Source: Okeania sp. SIO2B3
GTDB taxonomy: Bacteria > Cyanobacteriota > Cyanobacteriia > Cyanobacteriales > Microcoleaceae
Assembly: GCF_010672525.1 (NCBI RefSeq)
Contig: NZ_JAAHGH010000059.1
Location: 1 to 44,104 of the forward strand
DNA: 44,104 nucleotides
Direction of reading: 5' to 3'
In this document: positions 1 to 8,227 of the stretch, piece after piece
How the letters are laid out: the number at the start of each line of letters is the position of its first letter
Numbering within the stretch: the stretch's first letter is position 1
The notes under the pieces: model-generated
What the model saw: only the letters and a program-made list of their open reading frames with translations
Databases searched by the model: none
What the model was told of the DNA's origin: nothing
Translations under genes and position numbers: made by a program

Positions 1-76
1 TTAAATAATTCGCGCCTTGAAGCCGACCCTTTTAAAGGGAAAAAAAGCGGTCGATCTTCGTAGCTTCCCGCAGGGT

Positions 77-170
77 GGGATGGCTCCGAAACCTGCGCTG
101 TCCTCCAATCGACCAAGACAGCGGTCGAGGGATGGCTCCGAAACCTGCGCTGTCCTCCAATCGACCAAGA
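77..170. repeat. 42-bp direct repeat, two copies
   Basis: The blocks 77-118 and 129-170 are identical by eye, offset 52 bp. Each is preceded by an AGCGGTCGA-type leader and ends in AATCGACCAAGA. A related arrangement lies at 7060-7130: AAGCGGTCG, then a GGATGGGATGG block, then AATCGACCAAGAGAG, then an A/T-rich TTCCTTTTATTCAAT tail. This is therefore a dispersed repeat family, with an internal duplication in this copy. Confidence 0.75.
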
Positions 171-432
171 AAAGAAAATATTCCTTATATTCAATTCCGT
201 AGCGGTTAAAACCCGAGGTAATTATCAATTATCCATTAATGAAATATACCTAATGTATAGCTAAAATGATACCTATTTAAAAGGAATTAGTATTCAGAAG
301 CTGATACCTGAAAAGCCGTTCCCAGTTTCAATGCTCTTATCAGGACATGATGTTACTCGATATACTGGCAAGGTTAGCTGATCTGCTTTTATATCAAATC
401 CAGTTAAACAGTTATAGATTGGTTAAGTCTTT

Positions 433-648
433 AGGAGTCAGGAGTCAGGAACAACAAGTCAGGAGGAGAGAGAATCACAAAGATTGAGTAGTTATGACAA
501 TTCGATATTTTTTGATGTCCAATTCCCCCAAATTTGATATTACCCATACTTTCTTTAAAGACAATGAAGCTTATAGAACCCATTTGGTATTTTTCGGCGA
601 TTCAGTTTTTTGCGAGGAGTCAGGAGTCAGGAACAACAAGTCAGGAGG
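433..648. repeat. 34-bp direct repeat pair built from AGGAGTC units
   Basis: Identical 34-bp blocks at 433-466 and 615-648 each contain two AGGAGTC units, then AACAACAAGTCAGGAGG. Similar AGGAGTCAG or TGACTCCTG strings recur between genes elsewhere, for example at 3250, 27905 and 37855. This is a low-complexity dispersed repeat, not a coding signal. Confidence 0.7.
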
Positions 649-1043
649 TGGAGGGAAGGCATAAGGGAAAAAACGGATGCGACCCCGCGCCCTTCGGGTT
701 TGGCAGTTGCGTGACTGTCGGGGGACCCGCAAGGGCGCACTGCACTCACCGTCGCACGGCGCAAGCGGTCAGACCCCGGCGTTAGCGGAGCGGCTCTGTC
801 AAGAGCTGGTTTCCTCGCCATGGGAATGCTGACCAACAGAGGGAACGTGCACCAAGCAGGTTGAAAAATACTCCCATCTCCCCATCTCCCCAACTCTTTT
901 TAAATAGCTCTCAAATGGGTTCTATAGCTGATGGGTGACGGCTGAATGCTTACATATTAACTTAATCAAAAAAATAATTAAAAAAGTAATTATCCGAGTT
1001 TGAACTCAAAAAAACGATTAAGATAATTTACCAATAAACAATT

Positions 1044-1050
1044 AAAAGGA
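1044..1050 (+). promoter_or_regulatory. Ribosome binding site of pepA
   Basis: AAAAGGA lies seven bases before the ATG at 1058. It supports that start for the aminopeptidase. Confidence 0.7.
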
Positions 1051-1057
1051 AATCAAG

Positions 1058-2530
1058 ATGGAAATTAGAGCAATCAATACACCTCTGTTAGAATGGACCG
1101 GAGATGCCCTAGCCATTGGTTTATTTGAAGATACCGATAGCATATTAACCGGGGATATGGCCTATTTGAATGAAAAGCTGACTGACACTTTATCTGAACT
1201 AATTGAAGAAACAGAATTTAAGGGTAAAGTCAACAGCAGTGCTTCGACTCGTGTGGGCAGCAAAAAATCCATCCGCAAAATTATTATAGTGGGCCTTGGT
1301 AAATCGGAAGAGCTAAAATTAGAAACTCTGCGCCAAGCAGCAGCAACTTGTGGACGCTTGGCAAAAAAGGAGAGGTGCAAAACTCTAGGCATTAGCTTGC
1401 CAATATGTGACAATGCTGAAGCTACAACTGCAGCCATTACAGAAGGCATTGAGTTAGTCCTCCATCAAGATCATCGCTTTAAATCTAAACTGGAAGACCA
1501 AGGGCCAGATGTAGAAAAAGTAGAGTTAATTGGTTTAGCTGGCTCTGATGAAGCCATTGCCCGTGCCCGAAAAATCTGTTCTGGGGTGATTCTAGCCAGG
1601 GAACTTGTAGCTGCACCTGCTAATTCCTGTACCCCAATAACTATGGCTGAAACTGCTGAAGCTTTGGCTCAAGAATTTGGGTTAACTATAGAAATTTTAG
1701 AACAAGAAGATTGTGAAAAATTAGGCATGGGAGCTTTCCTGGGAGTTGCTAAAGCTTCCGATATTCCACCAAAATTTATTCATATCACCTACAAACCAGA
1801 AGGTACTCCTCGTAAAAAGTTAGCAATAGTAGGAAAAGGCTTAACTTTTGACTCTGGTGGCTTAAACTTAAAGCCTTCTGGTAGTGGGATTGAAATGATG
1901 AAAACCGACATGGGTGGAGCTGGTACAACTTTTGGTACTGTTAAGGCGATCGCTCAGTTAAAACCAGATGTGGAAGTTCATTTTATTAGCGCTGTCACTG
2001 AAAATATGGTTAGTGGCCACGCTATGCACCCTGGAGACTTCCTCACTGCTTCTAATGGCAAAACTATTGAGGTTAACAATACGGATGCTGAAGGGCGTTT
2101 AACTTTGGCCGATGCTTTAGTCTTTGCCGATAAATTAGAAGTAGATGCGATCGTTGATTTGGCTACTCTCACAGGTGCTTGTGTTGTGGCATTGGGTAAT
2201 GATATTGCTGGTTTATGGAGTCCGGATGATGATTTAGCTGGGCAACTGGCGACAGCGGCAGAAAGTGCTGGTGAGAAACTATGGCGGATGCCTTTGGAGG
2301 AGAAATATTTTGACGGGTTGAAAGCTATGCACGCTGATATGAAAAATACTGGTCCTCGCCCTGGTGGTGCTATTACTGCTGCTTTATTTTTGAAGCAGTT
2401 TGTTCAAGATACACCTTGGGCGCATTTGGATGTTGCCGGTCCTGTATGGATAGATGCTGAGAATGGTTACAATAATGCTGGTGCAACTGGTTATGGCGTT
2501 CGGACTCTGGTGAATTGGGTTTTGAGTTAG
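1058..2530 (+). CDS. pepA: Leucyl aminopeptidase (M17 family)
   Basis: This is a cytosolic metallo-exopeptidase that removes N-terminal residues from peptides during protein turnover. M17 enzymes normally work as hexamers with two divalent metals per active site. The 490-aa length is normal for the family. The N-terminal domain (about 1-170) is less conserved. The C-terminal catalytic domain carries [14 protein letters not shown] near residue 265, with the metal-binding Lys and Asp, and the M17 signature [14 protein letters not shown] near residue 340. The frame is uninterrupted and has a good ribosome binding site. It stands alone between repeat-rich spacers, so it is probably monocistronic. 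Assignment is very secure. Activity on other substrates (Cys-Gly, DNA-binding roles known for PepA in E. coli) cannot be judged from sequence. Confidence 0.97.
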   Translation: MEIRAINTPLLEWTGDALAIGLFEDTDSILTGDMAYLNEKLTDTLSELIEETEFKGKVNSSASTRVGSKKSIRKIIIVGLGKSEELKLETLRQAAATCGRLAKKERCKTLGISLPICDNAEATTAAITEGIELVLHQDHRFKSKLEDQGPDVEKVELIGLAGSDEAIARARKICSGVILARELVAAPANSCTPITMAETAEALAQEFGLTIEILEQEDCEKLGMGAFLGVAKASDIPPKFIHITYKPEGTPRKKLAIVGKGLTFDSGGLNLKPSGSGIEMMKTDMGGAGTTFGTVKAIAQLKPDVEVHFISAVTENMVSGHAMHPGDFLTASNGKTIEVNNTDAEGRLTLADALVFADKLEVDAIVDLATLTGACVVALGNDIAGLWSPDDDLAGQLATAAESAGEKLWRMPLEEKYFDGLKAMHADMKNTGPRPGGAITAALFLKQFVQDTPWAHLDVAGPVWIDAENGYNNAGATGYGVRTLVNWVLS

Positions 2531-2619
2531 AATTCAGGAGTTATCACTTGTTCGGATAAGCTATAATAGCGTAGGTTGGGTTAAGCGACAGCGCAACCCA
2601 ACAAAAATCGGATAAGCTA

Positions 2620-2745
2620 TACAGCGCTTTTCATATTGATGAACCACATCTTCACAATCACAACCCAGTAGGGGCGATTTCCTACGGAATGCTCCGCAAA
2701 CGCGAATCGCCCCTACTGTAGTCTACGCAAATGAAAACCGCTGTA
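2620..2745. mobile_element. Nested MITE-like element with an inner 14-bp hairpin
   Basis: The outer terminal inverted repeats are TACAGCGCTTTTCAT (2620-2634) and ATGAAAACCGCTGTA (2731-2745), matching 14 of 15. Inside is a perfect 14-bp hairpin, CAGTAGGGGCGATT (2666-2679) with AATCGCCCCTACTG (2705-2718). Its 25-nt loop carries one copy of the dispersed GTTTGCGGAGCATTCC repeat in reverse orientation. No transposase is encoded, so any movement would need an enzyme supplied elsewhere. Confidence 0.65.
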
Positions 2746-2775
2746 ATACCGTAGGTTGGGTTAAGCAGCAGAGAA

Positions 2776-2975
2776 GGGAGCAAGATGCTCGAAGGGATGG
2801 GAGCAAGATGCTCGAAGGGATGGGAGCAAGATGCTCGAAGGGATGGGAGCAAGATGCTCGAAGGGATGGGAGCAAGATGCTCGAAGGGATGGGAGCAAGA
2901 TGCTCGAAGGGATGGGAGCAAGATGCTCGAAGGGATGGGAGCAAGATGCTCGAAGGGATGGGAGCAAGATGCTCC
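2776..2975. repeat. Nine-copy 23-bp tandem array
   Basis: The core CAAGATGCTC recurs at 2781, 2804, 2827, 2850, 2873, 2896, 2919, 2942 and 2965, exactly every 23 bp, with GAAGGGATGGGAG between. Each unit contains the small inverted repeat GAGCA-AGA-TGCTC. Because 23 is not a multiple of three, the array reads open in several frames on both strands, which produces spurious overlapping ORFs. A related core (GAGCATCTTGCTC) occurs once at about 22487. Confidence 0.95.
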
Positions 2976-3024
2976 CACTACCGTGATCATACCGTAGGTT
3001 GGTTTTTGTTTCGCAACAGTCTAG

Positions 3025-3134
3025 TAGTGGACTGTTTCAACTAAAATGATGCAATAGGAAATTGGCTAGAGATTGCTTCACTATCGTTCGCAATGACAAT
3101 TCTAATGCACTATTTAAGATGAAACAGTCCAGTA
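3025..3134. mobile_element. MITE-like element, TAGTGGACTGTTTCA termini
   Basis: The terminal inverted repeats are TAGTGGACTGTTTCA (3025-3039) and TGAAACAGTCCAGTA (3120-3134), matching 14 of 15. The inside (ATGATGCAATAG, then GAGATTGCTTCACTATCG) is shared with a second copy at 17304-17393 that has lost its right end. There is no coding capacity. Confidence 0.7.
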
Positions 3135-3217
3135 GGGTGCGTTACATTTCATTAACGCACCGCCTATCTCAAATTTTTCGCTCAGTTACGCTACCGCTAA
3201 CACACCCTACTGGACTG
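3125..3217. repeat. 93-bp inverted repeat abutting the preceding element
   Basis: The left arm CAGTCCAGTAGGGTGCGTTA (3125-3144) pairs with TAACACACCCTACTGGACTG (3198-3217), 19 of 20. The left arm reuses the right terminus of the 3025-3134 element. This points to nested insertion or to generation of one element from the other. The transcript could form a long hairpin. Confidence 0.7.
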
Positions 3218-3309
3218 ACTAAAAATATACCAAATGGGTTCTATAAATAAATGACGGAGTCCTCAGGAGTCAGAAGGTAGAAAAATGCTCCCCTAACTCC
3301 CCCACTTCC

Positions 3310-4569
3310 CTACTCCTCTACTCCCCTACTCCCTATACCCCGATCGCTTAAACTATTTACCGTAGCAGCTACATCAATACCAGTAGTTTGTTTGAACTCC
3401 TCAATAAAGGCAGCCATTTTTGTGGCATTGCTCCCACCTTGGGTATTAATCACAGTCACATTATCCACTTCAACCTCCGGCACAGTAGATACCATAATCT
3501 TTAGCAACTCTTCCAACTTCTGGTACAGAAAAACTTCTCGTGCATTTGTACCAGCAGCTTTCCAAGATTCTGCCAACTTCTTAATACCTTCAGCTTGTGC
3601 TTTTCCTGGTTCGACAATAGCAGCAGCATCTCCTTTAGCACTAGCGATCGCTCGCTTACATTCAGCTTCTGCGGGAGCAACGACATCTGCTTGTAACTGT
3701 TGTTCTACTTGCTTAATACGCTCATTCTGCACTGCTACTTCAGCTTGAGTCCGCGCTACTTCTGACCCAATGTCAGCCTCCGCTTCCGCTACCACGGCTT
3801 GCCGTTTTGTCACCGCATCTTGAATACGTTTTTCAGCTTCTGCACGAGCTACAGCAACTTTAGTTTCAATCTGTTTGAAAGAAGTATTTTTTTGGTTTTC
3901 TGCCTCTCGAATAATTGATTCTGCCTGGGTTTTTGCTTCAGCAATACGAGAATCTCGCAACAATTCTGCTTGTTGTTTTCGACCAATAGAATCAAGATAT
4001 CCTACATCATCAGCAATATTCTGAATTTGTAGAGTATCCAAAACTAAACCTAATTTTTCTAGGTCGTCTTCTGCTTCCTCCAGTAAACTTTTGGCAAAAG
4101 CAATTTTGTCTTCATTTACTTGTTCTGGTGTCAGAGAAGCTAACACACCACGCAAATTTCCTTCTAGAGTTTCCTGGGCTAATTTTTCAATTTCCTGGCG
4201 AGTTTTGCCTAGCAGCCGCTCGATCGCATTGTGAATAGTAGGTTCTTCGCCAGCAATTTTGATATTTGCCACACTCTCAACTGTGAGAGGAATACCACCT
4301 TTAGAATAAGAATTATTAACCTTGAGTTCAATAATCATATTACTCAAGTCCATGCGGAAAGCTTGTTCCAACAGGGGGACGCGAATGCTACTACCTCCCT
4401 TGACGAGACGATATCCAACTTTTTTATCGCTGTCTCCCACACGGTGACGACTTCCAGAAAAAATTAGGACTTCACTTGGTTGACAAATGTAATAAAGGTT
4501 GCGAATGACAAAGACACCTGCACCAGTACCAAGACCGAAAACTGCTAGTAATGCTAATACTATTTCCAT
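3310..4569 (-). CDS. Flotillin-like SPFH/Band 7 membrane protein A
   Basis: This 419-aa protein has one N-terminal membrane segment (about residues 3-25). An SPFH domain follows, with RHRVGDSDKKVGYRLVKGG, then VNNSYSKGGIPLTVESVANI, RQEIEKLAQETLEGNLRGVL and LTPEQVNEDK. A long Ala/Glu-rich coiled coil (about 215-340) ends in a flotillin-type tail. Flotillins scaffold ordered membrane microdomains in bacteria and oligomerise through the coiled coil. GGAG upstream of the ATG on the minus strand supports the start. It is the last gene of a minus-strand cluster with a second flotillin-like gene and two NfeD-like genes, matching the known YqiK-YqiJ / flotillin-NfeD pairing. The family call is secure; cargo and exact function are unknown. 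Confidence 0.9.
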   Translation of the reverse strand: MEIVLALLAVFGLGTGAGVFVIRNLYYICQPSEVLIFSGSRHRVGDSDKKVGYRLVKGGSSIRVPLLEQAFRMDLSNMIIELKVNNSYSKGGIPLTVESVANIKIAGEEPTIHNAIERLLGKTRQEIEKLAQETLEGNLRGVLASLTPEQVNEDKIAFAKSLLEEAEDDLEKLGLVLDTLQIQNIADDVGYLDSIGRKQQAELLRDSRIAEAKTQAESIIREAENQKNTSFKQIETKVAVARAEAEKRIQDAVTKRQAVVAEAEADIGSEVARTQAEVAVQNERIKQVEQQLQADVVAPAEAECKRAIASAKGDAAAIVEPGKAQAEGIKKLAESWKAAGTNAREVFLYQKLEELLKIMVSTVPEVEVDNVTVINTQGGSNATKMAAFIEEFKQTTGIDVAATVNSLSDRGIGSRGVEE

Positions 4570-4816
4570 GATTTTTTTACTCCGTTATTTTAGTTATTGT
4601 AAGAAGGAAGAGGGAAGAAGGAAGAAGGAAGAAGGAAGAACTGGATGGAGAATTAATACCATTTCACGGCAGTCAGAAGTCAAAACTCATATCAAGTCTC
4701 ATGAAGAACGCCATAATAAATTAGCTATCTTGAAGATGACTAAAGATGAATTCTGCTGAACTTAGAAACTTATGGCATTGCATAATTGCGGGATGATTTA
4801 ATTCAGAGAGGATCAA
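4570..4816. other. Spacer between the two flotillin genes with purine repeats
   Basis: An AAGGAAG-type purine-rich run lies at about 4600-4640. A fragment near 4709-4757 (GCCATAATAAATTAGCTATC, then TTCTGCTGA) recurs in similar form at about 18105-18155 next to the toxin-antitoxin remnants. The spacer is about 247 bp, so co-transcription of the two flotillin genes is possible but not tight. Confidence 0.5.
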
Positions 4817-6274
4817 CTATAATCCCCGTGTCTCCGTGTCCCCGTGTCTCCGTGTCTCCATGTCCCCGTGTCCCCGTGTCCCCATGGATGAATTTTGAGC
4901 CTCCAGAGACTTAATTTCTTTCCCATTCCCATTGCTGAAATTACCTGTCACATCAACGCCAAGGGTTTGATTAACATTGTTGAGAAACTGGCGGAAGATT
5001 TCAGGATAAGCATTCACCAAACTAGCGATCGACTTGCCATCTCCACTATCAATAACTTTGACATTTTCCAATTTAACTTGTTCTGTCACTTTCGCGGACT
5101 CACGCAAAATCATACTAATTTGCTGTAAGTAGAACAACTCCGCAGCATCGTTGCCAGTTTCGTGCCAAACCTGGGAAAGCATATCGTTAACTAAAGCTTC
5201 AGCTTGAGCATTTTCTGAAACAGAAGCAGCATTTCCTTTTGCTATGAGTTCTTTTGCTTGCCGTTGTGCTTCTGCTGGCAATACTTCATCTGCTTCTAAA
5301 CGCAATCTCTCTAACTCAGCGCGGACTGTTTGCAATAGTTGTTCTGCTCTTGCCCTTGCTTCTTTAGCTGCTGCTTTGGTTCGTTCTTCTTCCGAACGAG
5401 CTTTCTGATCCCATTCTGCTCGAATTTTGCGGAGTTCGTTTTCTTTCTGGACGATCAATGTTTCTGACTGAGTTTTGGCAATTTCTGACTGTCGTTGGCA
5501 GTCAGCTTCTATTTGTTCTGCTTCTGCTTTGGCGTTAGACTCAGCTATTTCTGCATCTCGGCGAATCATGGCAATTTGTTGACGGCCGATGGAGTTTAGG
5601 TAGTCTACGTCATCGGAAACGCTTTGAATTTTCAGGATGTCGAGTTGTAGACCCAATTTTGCTAAGTCGCGACTCACGTCTTCGGCAATGCGTTCGGCAA
5701 ATTGAAGGCGGTCTTCGTTGAGTTGTTCAGGGGTCAGGGTGGCGACTACACCCCGCAGGTTTCCTTCTAGGGTTTCTCTTGCTACACGGGTAATTTCTGA
5801 GCGGTCGCGGTCGAGAAATCTTTCTATGGCATTGCCTACTATTTTGGGGTCATTGGAAACTTTGATATTGGCGATCGCTTGAATATTTAGTGGAGTACCG
5901 CCTTTGGAGTAAGCATTCCGCACTTCCACAGGTACTGGCATGGTGCGTAGGTCCATTGTTTTGGTTGTTTCTAGAATTGGGATGGGAATTGCTCTACCAC
6001 CGAAGATTACGCGATAACCAACTGTTTCTCCTTCTTTTGTCCGCCGTTTTCGACCGGATAAAATTAGTATTTCATTGGGTTTACAAATTTGTATGAATGT
6101 GTTGATAAACCAGATTAAAACTATTACTCCAAATATAGATAGAGCGATGGGTAAACTTGTAGAAATTTTTCCTGTAAAATTCTGAATTGGCTGCTTTTGT
6201 ATTACAGGAGGAATTTGTGCTATTTCTACAGTGGTTAATTCTGCTTGATTTGATTCTAAATTTTTACTTTTCAT
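4817..6274 (-). CDS. Flotillin-like SPFH/Band 7 membrane protein B
   Basis: This 485-aa paralogue of the neighbouring flotillin has about 40 cytosolic residues, a membrane segment (about 43-66) and an SPFH domain with RRTKEGETVGYRVIFGGRAI, VRNAYSKGGTPLNIQAIANI and ETLEGNLRGVVATLTPEQLN. A charged Glu/Ala/Arg coiled coil (about 235-370) and a flotillin tail follow. GAGG ahead of the ATG supports the start. The last 20 or so residues (TRGHGDMETRRHGDTETRGL) are encoded by a CCGTGTCTCCGTGTC-type minisatellite at 4820-4885. The natural C-terminus is therefore probably near the NGNGKEIKSLEAQN stretch and has been extended by the repeat. It is probably a hetero-oligomer partner of flotillin A; that pairing is inference from position and homology. 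Confidence 0.9.
   Translation of the reverse strand: MKSKNLESNQAELTTVEIAQIPPVIQKQPIQNFTGKISTSLPIALSIFGVIVLIWFINTFIQICKPNEILILSGRKRRTKEGETVGYRVIFGGRAIPIPILETTKTMDLRTMPVPVEVRNAYSKGGTPLNIQAIANIKVSNDPKIVGNAIERFLDRDRSEITRVARETLEGNLRGVVATLTPEQLNEDRLQFAERIAEDVSRDLAKLGLQLDILKIQSVSDDVDYLNSIGRQQIAMIRRDAEIAESNAKAEAEQIEADCQRQSEIAKTQSETLIVQKENELRKIRAEWDQKARSEEERTKAAAKEARARAEQLLQTVRAELERLRLEADEVLPAEAQRQAKELIAKGNAASVSENAQAEALVNDMLSQVWHETGNDAAELFYLQQISMILRESAKVTEQVKLENVKVIDSGDGKSIASLVNAYPEIFRQFLNNVNQTLGVDVTGNFSNGNGKEIKSLEAQNSSMGTRGHGDMETRRHGDTETRGL
4820..4885. repeat. CCGTGTC minisatellite inside the flotillin B 3' end
   Basis: Repeated (t/c)CCCGTGTCTCCGTGTC-type units overlap the last codons of the minus-strand flotillin B gene. 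They encode the Arg/His/Gly/Thr-rich tail. Similar gene ends made of repeats occur at 12842-12864 and 17217-17262. Confidence 0.75.
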
Positions 6275-6573
6275 TAGTTAAGTTTCCTCATTTATTTTTG
6301 TGAAATATAGTATTTTTCATGTAGTAGTATGGAAGTTCGAGTTAACTGGCCTACAAATCGTTTTTTTACCTAAAAATATTTGTGGTTATTCATTATCTTT
6401 GTCTGTGGTGGGTTTAATACCCCACCGTCAAGGGGGGTGCTTAAAATTGTTTGGGGTTTGTAGACACGGAGTGGCGTGTCGAAGACTATCCATAAGCAAT
6501 TTTCCCTTCTGCCTTCTGCCTTCTGCCTTCTGACTTCTGACTTCGTTAAGCCTTCTGCCTTCTTCATTTATGA
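6275..6573. other. Intergenic spacer with CTTCTGC repeats
   Basis: The spacer holds a short hairpin (GACACG at 6463-6468 with CGTGTC at 6475-6480) and a CTTCTGC microsatellite at about 6508-6565. No gene is seen. It lies between the small NfeD-like gene and flotillin B. Confidence 0.55.
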
Positions 6574-6918
6574 TTATTCCTGGTGTTGAAAAGATGATTT
6601 GGAAATTACCCACACCTGATTATTTTCTGTGCCAATAATAAATACTTCTTCTCCCTTAGTAAATTCTTTAGATTCTTCTGTTGTACGGGCAATTAATCCT
6701 ATGCTAGTTCCTTTAACATTTAGACTAACTTTACCTTTACTATGAGTATCAAATGGAATTTCCACAGTGCAGGGTAGACCTAAAAAATCTTGAGGACTGA
6801 CAAGACTATTTATGACTTGGTTTTGTCGAAAAATCGACAACAATAATACTATTAACATCCCACCAAATATTCCTACTCCCACTGAAATATAGGCTAACAT
6901 TAAAAGTTGATTTTTCAT
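6574..6918 (-). CDS. Small NfeD-like OB-fold membrane protein
   Basis: This is a 114-aa protein with one N-terminal membrane segment (about 6-28). A small beta-rich domain follows, with GLPCTVEIPFD, GKVSLNVKG and FTKGEEVFIIGTENNQVWVI, as in the soluble OB-fold of NfeD-type proteins. It aligns along its whole soluble part with the C-terminus of the 202-aa neighbour (FDKNSRGKIRLNVK, FTRGEKAFIVGIENHRVWVV), so the two are paralogues. NfeD proteins are encoded next to flotillin/SPFH genes and are thought to help organise or regulate microdomains. No strong ribosome binding site is visible, so the start is tentative. The family is inferred from pattern and neighbourhood. Confidence 0.75.
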   Translation of the reverse strand: MKNQLLMLAYISVGVGIFGGMLIVLLLSIFRQNQVINSLVSPQDFLGLPCTVEIPFDTHSKGKVSLNVKGTSIGLIARTTEESKEFTKGEEVFIIGTENNQVWVISKSSFQHQE

Positions 6919-7339
6919 GCTGATTTATTCATATCGCAACTATATTTAATACCAAGCGTGAAAAAAGAATGTTACAAATAAACTGGCTAGTAAATAATTA
7001 ATAATTAATAATTTACCGAATAATTAAGGTTTAAAGCCTCTCACTCGCTGTGGAGAAACAAGCGGTCGTTTGCGGAGCATTCCGTTAGGATGGGATGGAT
7101 GGGTTTCCTCACCATATCTAATCGACCAAGAGAGAAAAAATTTTCCTTTTATTCAATCCTCTTCCTTTTGGGGAGAGGTAATTATCAATTATCAATTATC
7201 CATTATCCATTATCAATTATTGAACACGCCACCTAGAAAGTTATTTGTAGCAAACATTTATCAATTTGGTATAAGTTGTGCAGAAAACCTCTTGAAATTG
7301 GGGAATTGGGAAATAGTAATAGAGGATAGCTTAAAAATA
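6919..7339. other. Intergenic spacer with dispersed repeats
   Basis: This 420-bp gap contains a copy of the dispersed 23-bp repeat (7068-7090) and a section related to the 40-240 repeat. It also has TAATTATCAATTATCC microsatellite sequence at about 7180-7220. A plus-strand ORF over it is repeat-derived and not called. Confidence 0.6.
7068..7090 (+). repeat. Dispersed 23-bp repeat, copy 1 (forward)
   Basis: GTTTGCGGAGCATTCCGT then TAGGA. It matches copies at 13548-13570, 36970-36992, 35830-35852 (reverse) and about 2680-2702 (reverse). This copy has one extra T after CCG. Confidence 0.8.
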
Positions 7340-7948
7340 TTAAGATTCATCCTCTGATGTTCTATCTATATAATCTTCTGATACTACCCATACTCTATGA
7401 TTTTCTATTCCCACGATAAATGCTTTTTCTCCTCTAGTAAATTCCCTAGATTCTTCAGTAAAAGCCATCAATTCTATAACAGAATTTTTCACATTTAATC
7501 TAATTTTTCCTCTACTATTTTTATCAAAAGGAATCTCCACAATTCCAGAAAGACCTACAAGGTCGCCACTACGCACCAAGCTATCAGCTTGACGGTTTTT
7601 TAAGGTATATAATACCCATGCCATAATTGTGCCACATAAAATACCAACAATTATAGAAATAATGGCAATTATTGTTGGTGAAAGAGTGGAAGAAATATAG
7701 GATAACAAAATTCCAGTTAGCCCAAAGAAACAACTGCCAAAAGTCCAAAATTTGAGGCTGAACAATGGTAGCCATAATCTTCTGCGACGCTGATATATTG
7801 AAGTATTAACTTGTCTACTTGATTGGTCTGTAATTTCTAAGTCTGGGTCAAAGTCTTGGTCAAAATCTACACCATCTAGACCCGCAAAGGCGGAGAGTGC
7901 CACAAATGCTCCACCAATAATTAGACAGAAAAAATAAGCTGATTCCAT
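7340..7948 (-). CDS. NfeD/YqiJ-like integral membrane protein with C-terminal OB fold
   Basis: This 202-aa protein has a hydrophobic N-terminal segment (about 3-22) and an acidic loop (DGVDFDQDFDPDLE). Two more membrane segments (about 57-82 and 88-115) lead to a cytosolic beta-rich OB-like domain (about 125-195: GLSGIVEIPFDKN, FTRGEKAFIVGIENHRVWVV). The layout resembles E. coli YqiJ, the partner of the flotillin YqiK. AGGA seven bases before the ATG supports the start. It is the first gene of the minus-strand set NfeD-long, NfeD-short, flotillin B, flotillin A. Membrane location and a microdomain role follow from the family and the neighbourhood; the biochemical role is unknown. Confidence 0.8.
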   Translation of the reverse strand: MESAYFFCLIIGGAFVALSAFAGLDGVDFDQDFDPDLEITDQSSRQVNTSIYQRRRRLWLPLFSLKFWTFGSCFFGLTGILLSYISSTLSPTIIAIISIIVGILCGTIMAWVLYTLKNRQADSLVRSGDLVGLSGIVEIPFDKNSRGKIRLNVKNSVIELMAFTEESREFTRGEKAFIVGIENHRVWVVSEDYIDRTSEDES

Positions 7949-8122
7949 AGGTTGTCCTTCATAATTTTTAATAGCCTCTTGGTCTATTTATATTCTGGCA
8001 AATTAGTTTCTATTCAGCCTATTTGTAAAAAAAATTTGTGTTTGACTAGAAAACTACTTTGTTATAGCCATCCTATTTCAGTTATGAAAAAAATATTTTT
8101 GAATTTAAGGAAAAGGGGTAAA

Positions 8123-8149
8123 CTAATACGCATTTTAAATGCGTATTAG
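8123..8149 (-). terminator. Perfect 12-bp-stem hairpin, possible terminator
   Basis: CTAATACGCATT (8123-8134) and AATGCGTATTAG (8138-8149) form a perfect 12-bp stem with a 3-nt centre (TTA). It lies about 80 bp beyond the stop of the minus-strand dehydrogenase-dioxygenase gene and before the NfeD-like gene. On the minus strand it is followed by only a short T run (TTT), so it could be a weak intrinsic terminator or a binding site for a dimeric protein. Confidence 0.4.
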
Positions 8150-8227
8150 CAAGCCAGAAGTCAGAAGTTAGAAGTAATAAGGCTTCTTCCCTCTTGCTTC
8201 TTGCTTCTTACTTCTTCCTTATTCCTT

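Larger units (their letters stand above)
1..1057. other. Gene-free, repeat-rich intergenic region
   Basis: I see no convincing gene here. The stretch holds a 42-bp direct repeat (77-118 and 129-170), a 34-bp direct repeat (433-466 and 615-648) and a GC-rich island at about 665-850. There is also a fragment near 925-957 (GGCTGAATGCTTACA) that resembles the ends of the inverted-repeat element at 13351-13600. Short ORFs crossing the GC-rich part have no recognisable protein features and are not called. The region is probably accumulated mobile and dispersed repeats upstream of pepA. Confidence 0.6.
2531..3309. other. Repeat-dense intergenic region between pepA and the flotillin cluster
   Basis: There is no gene in this stretch. 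It contains GTAGGTTGGGTT-type repeats (near 2573, 2751 and 2995), a nested inverted-repeat element (2620-2745), a nine-copy 23-bp tandem array (2776-2975) and two abutting palindromic elements (3025-3134 and 3125-3217). The ORFs over it exist only because the repeats lack stops. Confidence 0.75.

Noticed and set aside
534-893. Plus- and minus-strand ORFs over the GC-rich island
   Set aside because: High GC reduces stop codons in all frames. The peptides are Arg/Pro/Ser-rich without a domain or ribosome binding site.
2682-3044. Several overlapping ORFs on both strands over the 23-bp repeat
   Set aside because: They exist because the repeat period is not a multiple of three and lacks stops. 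The peptides are pure repeat and have no ribosome binding sites.
3062-3250. 62-aa ORF near the flotillin cluster
   Set aside because: It lies wholly in the two palindromic elements at 3025-3217.
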